Assembly: GCA_949825065.1 (NCBI GenBank) | Contig: OX463859.1 | Coordinates: 6,610,217-6,674,216, forward strand | Direction of reading: 5' to 3' | Length of the DNA: 64,000 nucleotides | Source of the DNA: Odontocerum albicorne | Lineage: Eukaryota; Arthropoda; Insecta; Trichoptera; Odontoceridae | In this document: one piece after another, positions 59,601 to 64,000 of the stretch | Numbering within the stretch: the stretch's first letter is position 1 | Layout of the letters: each line of letters starts with the position of its first letter | Position numbers and translations under genes: made by a program | Notes under the pieces: generated by a model | Database searches by the model: none | Told to the model about the DNA's origin: nothing | Seen by the model: only the letters and a program-made list of their open reading frames with translations

Positions 59601-60085
59601 ATCATTTGAAGACTAAGAATTGTAATAAATTCTTCGTGAAGGTCGTCAAGCGTCACACGGCGGTCATTTCGCACTTGTTCAATTTTTTTGCACAATTTCG
59701 TCAGAAATCACTGCCTTGCCTCGTCGTGAGTATCAGTATGGCCTTCTCTGAACAACTTAACCCAATTCGTGACATGTTGTCGACTCATCACATCACTACC
59801 ATAAACTTCCACGAGCTTCCAATGGATATTCGAGGCGGTATTGTTCTACAAAGTCAAAAAACGGATGATCGCGCGGGTCTCGCACGGACGAGAGGTGGCG
59901 GGAGCCCGCGACGACCTCTCCATCGGAAGAATTTACTGTGACTGAACAAAATGGCCGACAAACACGCGGGACCAAACAAACTGACCGTTAGGATCCTCCC
60001 TACACGCCAGGTGCGCCAACTTTGAAACAAAAAATTCCCCCGGCCTCAGGAGCCCTTGTAACCTTAGTTTCTGGATGACCCTCGT
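59601..60085 (-). mobile_element. mariner element 3 (CGAG terminus), 5' part
   Basis: The 5' end is at 60084, minus strand: TA then CGAGGGTCATCCAGAAAC, TAAGGTTACAAGGGCTCC. Downstream a degraded frame reads MERSSRAPATSRPCETRAII, RFLTL, NNTASNIHWKLVEVYGSDVM, SRQHVTNWVKLFREGHTDTH, DEARQ, KKIEQVRNDRRVTLDDLHEE. This is the HTH domain of a mariner-like transposase, with a few stops. Catalytic domain and 3' end are missing. The terminal CGAG is exactly the core of the TACGAGTA/TACTCGTA octamers seen across the window. Confidence 0.85.
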
Positions 60086-60089
60086 ACAA

Positions 60090-60345
60090 TTGGATGTATA
60101 TTTATTTGCAAATGAGATCCAACCCACATAACCAATTTTTTGGTTCATTTAAAATGTAGAACAAACATAAAGTCGACACGTAGATGCTAAAATTTCAAGC
60201 TATATAAATTAGTATCATATTATGTAATTCATAAATAAATATAATAAAAACAACGCTTTTTATACTTAAAAATAATAAAAAAAAATTATTTTCACGTATT
60301 TCATGAAATAATAAAAATTTGGCATAAAATATATGTATGGTATGA
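60090..60345. other. No recognised feature
   Basis: AT-rich linker. Confidence 0.45.
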
Positions 60346-60349
60346 AGGG

Positions 60350-60985
60350 CAGTGTTGGGTAACCTTTTTAGCTCGTCGTGTCAAAATTCTGAAAAAAACT
60401 GGCTTGACCCGGGTGCCGTGTCACATCTAGGAATATTAATAGCATTTGCAGCCCTAGTTAATGAAAGAGTTTTGTTTTTGAACTATTTATTTATTATTAT
60501 TAAAAAGCAAAAACAAATAATTATTTAAATTAGTGACTTTTTTGTTGCTGAATTGCATTTGCTAAATCTTCAATTGAAGGTTGATATTTCGTACATTTTA
60601 AACACAAGCAAGTGTTACAAACTTCATCAGTCAGTCTGTTTCTTTTTATTTGTTTTGATATTATTCAAAGCCGAGAATAAGGTCTCACAAAAGTACGTTG
60701 AGGGAAATATTGTGAGTAAAAGCCATCGCTAGATTTTTCAGAGTGCCAACAGTGTTCGGTAATCGGTTCCAAGCATTCAAAATATCTTGTTCGTAGTGGC
60801 ACTCTTCTTCATTCTACAAACGATTTCTTTCTAGATTTACGAGTTTGTTTCTGCAGTCGAAAATATACGAGCGAAGAAAGCGCATCGCTCGTTCTTGGGT
60901 GAAGATCGTCCGTAAATGATGCGTGTCACCCAAAATATTTTGGCGTGTCACCTCTGACACGCGTGTCATAGCTTATCCATCACTG
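60350..60985 (-). mobile_element. hAT element remnant with transposase C-terminus
   Basis: Ends CAGTGTTGGGTAACC and (inverted) CAGTGATGGATAAGC; flanks ATGAAGGG and ATATAGGG (6 of 8). The minus strand (about 60870-60540) carries the hAT dimerisation region over three frames: LNAWNRLPNTVGTLKNLAMA, ETLFSALNNIKTNKKKQT-like, LCLKCTKYQPSIEDLANAIQ, QQKSH. GTGTCA motifs cluster near the ends. Internally deleted and old. Confidence 0.75.
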
Positions 60986-61109
60986 ATATAGGGGATTAAA
61001 TAAAAATATAAGAATAATTAAGATTCATTACTTACTAATTTTTACCTGGAAAACGGGAAACCGTTAAGTGAAAAATCTTTTCCCACGGGAACGTATTACA
61101 TTGAAATTT

Positions 61110-61212
61110 CCCACAGGAACTTATACCCTCGATATTAAATCGATATAATTTCCCACAGGAACTTATATCTTCGATATTACACCGATATCATTTCCCACAG
61201 GAACTTAGCTCC
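61110..61212. repeat. About 46-bp tandem repeat, 2.3 copies
   Basis: TTTCCCACAGGAACTTATA, ...CGATATTA...CGATAT at 61119, 61150 and 61192 with small differences. Confidence 0.8.
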
Positions 61213-61540
61213 TTGAAAAACACATGGAACGTATTACAATTTATATGCGCCAATATCTAATGCTAATTACTGTTGTACGTTGCAATTTATTATTCGTGAG
61301 AATAAAATCATTGGTAGCTTAATGTCTCGTTTGGTGAATATTTTGAATGTAGTGTTGTTGAGTTCAGGAGTGTCTTTCTCCGACATTTACTCAATATAAG
61401 AAATCTCCGTCATTTCCTCAATCTTCAGAATAACAATGGAGGGTTGTTATTCTGTTGTATTTTAACCTAAGTATTATATATTTTTTAAATTTATACTATA
61501 TGTCCTATAATATCTCCTTGATTAAGATTTTTTTAAATTT
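61213..61540. other. No recognised feature
   Basis: AT-rich, with a short inverted pair GAATAACAA/TTGTTATTC at 61429-61453. Confidence 0.4.
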
Positions 61541-61544
61541 ATAC

Positions 61545-62143
61545 TTCTTCTTCTTCTTCTTAAACTTTCTGTAGACTCTCAAGAGTCTGTTACTGCAGGA
61601 TTGTCCTCCTGTGATGCTGAGCTCCAGCTATCTCTCCATCGTTTCGGGGGTCTCCCTGGCGGACGTCGTCCATCCGGCACCCCATGCAGAGTTATGTATG
61701 GAATTCTTGTGGAGTTCATTCTCTGTACATGTTGGTACCAGTATCTTCGACGCTGTCGTCCCCATCTGACCACATCTTGGACCTCACAGACCTCACGGAT
61801 TGTGATGTTCCTTACACGATCACGCAAAGTCTTCCCAGCAATAGCGCGCAGAGTTCTCATTTCCGTTGTCCTTAGCATACTTTTTGTCCTGACTGTGTCC
61901 GCCCTCGCTTCGATGCCACATGTGAGGATAGGTCGCACACAGGTCTTATAAATGCGTGCGTACCTTGCTATCCGTTCTAATATCTTTATTCATCCATATT
62001 ACATCACTCAGGCAGCCCGCCACAACTGCAGCTTTACCTACTTGAGGCCTTACTTCTCTGGGGAGGTCACGAGAGCTGAGCAGTTCACTGCCAAGATATC
62101 TGAACTGGGTTGCTTGTTCAATTGGCTCGTCACGTACTGAATT
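61545..62143 (-). mobile_element. LINE-h C-terminus and tail
   Basis: Minus strand: VRDEPIEQATQFRYLGSELL, SSRDLPREVRPQVGKAAVVA, GCLSDVIWMNKDIRTDSKVR, then a shift, IYKTCVRPILTCGIEARADT, VRTKSMLRTTEMRTLRAIAG, KTLRDRVRNITIREVCEVQD, VVRWGRQRRRYWYQHVQRMN, PPGRPPKRWRDSWSSASQED. It ends with (AAG)n at 61541-61562 inverted. Only one frameshift in ~190 codons: a four-base ACGC duplication at about 61952-61959. RTE-like, fairly young. Confidence 0.9.
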
Positions 62144-62144
62144 T

Positions 62145-62305
62145 ATACATGACAAGAAATCTACAAATACAGAATTTGCGAAAAAACAACAGGTAATTTA
62201 ATTTGGACACACTATTTTAATAGATCTGGGTTTGTTGTCTTTCATTTGTCGTGTCCTCAGTAAACTAGGCTTTAGCCTGTATCTCATTGAGGATAATAAT
62301 CAATT
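62145..62305 (-). mobile_element. LINE-c 3' end (inverted)
   Basis: Reverse complement CTCAATGAGATACAGGCTAA ... CTTGTCATGTATAAA. Directly abuts LINE-h. Same family as 33125-34085. Confidence 0.7.
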
Positions 62306-62850
62306 AATTTTAGGTTTTTTTAGTAATCTTTATTTTTATGTTTTTTTTTGTTAGTCTTTTCATTATTGCTATAGTATAATATATTGAAGCATCATATTTT
62401 ATGAGACTTGAATCATAAATTTTAAGATTTTGTTTGTAGAATATTGTTATGTTAATTTTTTACTTAAAATTTTTATTATAAAGAACACTCAAGTGTAGTT
62501 TATTTTGTTGGTAAATAAATTGTTTTCTACATTAATACAAGGCTGTTAGTAAAAAAAATATGACACCATATTTCAATAGAACGATAAAAGCATTTTTCTC
62601 TCGCTGGAAGTTAACATTTTAAAGCAAACTAAACATTGGAGGTTTTTACGAGGTTAAGTTTGAGATGTACAGTGTTAATGGGGGCAAGAAGGCCATGCCT
62701 AGTTTATGGGGTTCCATTTCTAGTATCCGTGATGGCGCATATTCATGCCATTCAAATATAATCCAATCGATCTTCAGTTAGATGTGACACTTAAACAAGA
62801 GAATTTTATGTTGGCTGTTCAACGTTTTATTATTTTTTTCAACACCCTGG
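62306..62850. other. No recognised feature
   Basis: AT-rich. The plus ORF at 62745-63062 spans a SINE-C head and has no family motif. Confidence 0.4.
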
Positions 62851-62854
62851 TCTT

Positions 62855-62925
62855 AGTGTTAGCATTCATGTTAAACAAGCGGGCGTTTCAAGTTCGATTC
62901 CACGCGGATTCTCCAATGAACTGGT
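62855..62925 (+). repeat. SINE-C tRNA-like head, copy 2
   Basis: GGTCTTAGTGTTAGCATTC, TTAAACAAGCGGGCGTTTC, AAGTTCGATTCCACG (B box). Matches 18845-18928 inverted. Confidence 0.5.
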
Positions 62926-63189
62926 TTTACTCGTGTTACATTTTAAATAATATTTTTTTTTCGCTTTTTAGCAATACCTATGTAAAATCTACGTGCAGCG
63001 AAAAACTCGTAAATGTTGCTAGGAGTGCAATCCAAAAATTAGATTTTTTAAACTATATCTAACAATTTTTGGACATTGGCATTAAAACTATTGCATCAAA
63101 TACAAATAAAGAGACTATACAGGAAGAAACCAATATTTTATGAATTTGTATTTTTTTTATTTTCAAGTATATTTTTTTCCATTCATAGA

Positions 63190-63520
63190 TTTATACTATG
63201 ATCAATGTTGATGTTATATTTCATATATTATCCTTTTTAGGTGTTATATTTCATATATTTTTTCAGGTTTTGTGTTGTGTTTTTTCTCAAGTTTTCTATT
63301 TCGTGTGTTTTTTCCAGTTTCTTGTTTTTTAGGTGTTATTTTTTGTACCTTTTTCATGTGTTATATTTCGACTTTTTTTTTCAAGTGTAATATTCTTTTT
63401 CGTTTTTAGGTGTTATATTTCGTGTTTTTAGGTGCTATTTTCTCTACCTTTAATAGGTATTACATATTTTTTCCCGTATTTTTTCAAGTGTAATATTTAG
63501 AGTGTTTTTGAGGTGCAATA
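63190..63520. repeat. Degenerate short tandem repeat
   Basis: Units like TTTTTAGGTGTTATATTTCG (about 20-35 bp) recur about ten times with heavy divergence. Confidence 0.6.
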
Positions 63521-63524
63521 TTTC

Positions 63525-63945
63525 GTATCACAGTTATTTAAGTTTAAAGTATATTGATATCTTTTAATGATTGGCATATCACAGTTATTTAATTTTTAAG
63601 TTTAAAAAATATTGATATCTTTTAATGATTGGCATACACATATCACATTTTTTAAATTTTAAAATGTATTGATATCTTTTAATGATTGGCATATCACAGT
63701 TATTTAATTTTTAAGTTTAAAAGATATTGATATCTTTTGATGATTGGCATACACATATCACATTGTTTTAATTTTAAAATAAATTGATATCTTTTAATGA
63801 TTGGCATATCACAGTTATTTAATTTTTAAGTTTAAAAGATATTGATATACTCGTATTTTGATGATTGGCATACACATATCACATTATTTTAATTTTAAAA
63901 TATATTGATATCTTTTGATGATTGACATATCAGAGTATGTACCAA
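63525..63945. repeat. About 113-bp tandem repeat, about four copies
   Basis: Each unit has two related halves ending ATTGATATCTTTTAATGATT, GGCAT, alternating ATATCACAGTTATTTAAT and ACACATATCACATT. One unit has ACTCGTA inserted at 63848-63855. Confidence 0.9.
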
Positions 63946-64000
63946 AAACGAACGTTTTATCTAAAAAAAGTAAAAAAAAAACGTTTTTATTTTGTTATCA

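Noticed and set aside
62745..63062. 105-codon plus ORF
   Set aside because: Runs through a SINE-C head; no family resemblance.

Overview
The window looks like an AT-rich invertebrate chromosome, most likely insect. The clues are RTE- and CR1-type LINEs, tRNA-derived SINEs, mariner, hAT, piggyBac and Helitron elements, many minisatellites, a short CCTAA run, and no bacterial-style gene organisation. I recognise no host gene. Every stretch with protein-coding character matches transposable-element proteins, and almost all are broken. The species cannot be named from the sequence alone.

Family names used below. LINE-a: RTE-type, GAT/ATC-rich 3' tail. LINE-b: CR1-like, 3' tail of TAAA repeats. 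LINE-c: another CR1-like LINE. LINE-d: LINE with a C2H2 zinc finger near its C-terminus. LINE-e to LINE-i: other RTE-like C-terminal modules. SINE-A, -B, -C: three tRNA-derived SINE families. Dispersed repeats E, F, G, H, I, J, K: multi-copy sequences without recognised coding.

Layout. 1-6 kb: LINE 3' ends, an internally deleted mariner with TA target duplication, SINE-A and SINE-B. 6.3-7.4 kb: 51-bp and 30-bp minisatellites. 9.6-15.5 kb: LINE-e, LINE-b, LINE-i and LINE-a fragments and a 62-bp minisatellite. 16.7-20.5 kb: a foldback MITE (J) and LINE-a split by LINE-b. 20.6-22.3 kb: the best-preserved LINE RT, with one in-frame stop. 22.9-24.8 kb: a rearranged mosaic of LINE-a, -d and -b. 25.6-26.1 kb: a second mariner. 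27.2-29.1 kb: a 35-bp minisatellite interrupted by LINE-d. 29.6-31.5 kb: a 21-bp minisatellite, a hAT MITE and a Harbinger-like MITE. 33-37 kb: LINE-c, J copy 2, SINEs. 38.2-44 kb: hAT MITE, piggyBac MITE, a 3-kb hAT element with exact 8-bp target duplications inside LINE-a, and another hAT MITE in a second LINE-a. 44.8-47.9 kb: SINE-B, LINE fragments, a mariner C-terminus, a 38-bp minisatellite. 50.7-51.05 kb: Helitron 3' end with helicase C-terminus, hairpin and CTAG-T. 52.4-56.9 kb: LINE-a, LINE-f and a LINE-g carrying LINE-b and piggyBac insertions. 57.4-62.3 kb: foldback element, CR1 fragment, mariner, degraded hAT, LINE-h, LINE-c. 63.5-64 kb: a ~113-bp tandem repeat.

The most interesting signal is the octamer TACTCGTA/TACGAGTA, seen 17 times. 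In four comparisons with related copies it is a 6-bp insertion at a TA. A mariner-like element at 59.6-60.1 kb ends in exactly TA-CGAG. The simplest reading is that the octamers are excision footprints (TA + terminal four bases + TA) of that family, scattered through the genome. A second link visible here is that SINE-A and LINE-b share a 3' tail, pointing to LINE-b as the likely mobilising partner of SINE-A.
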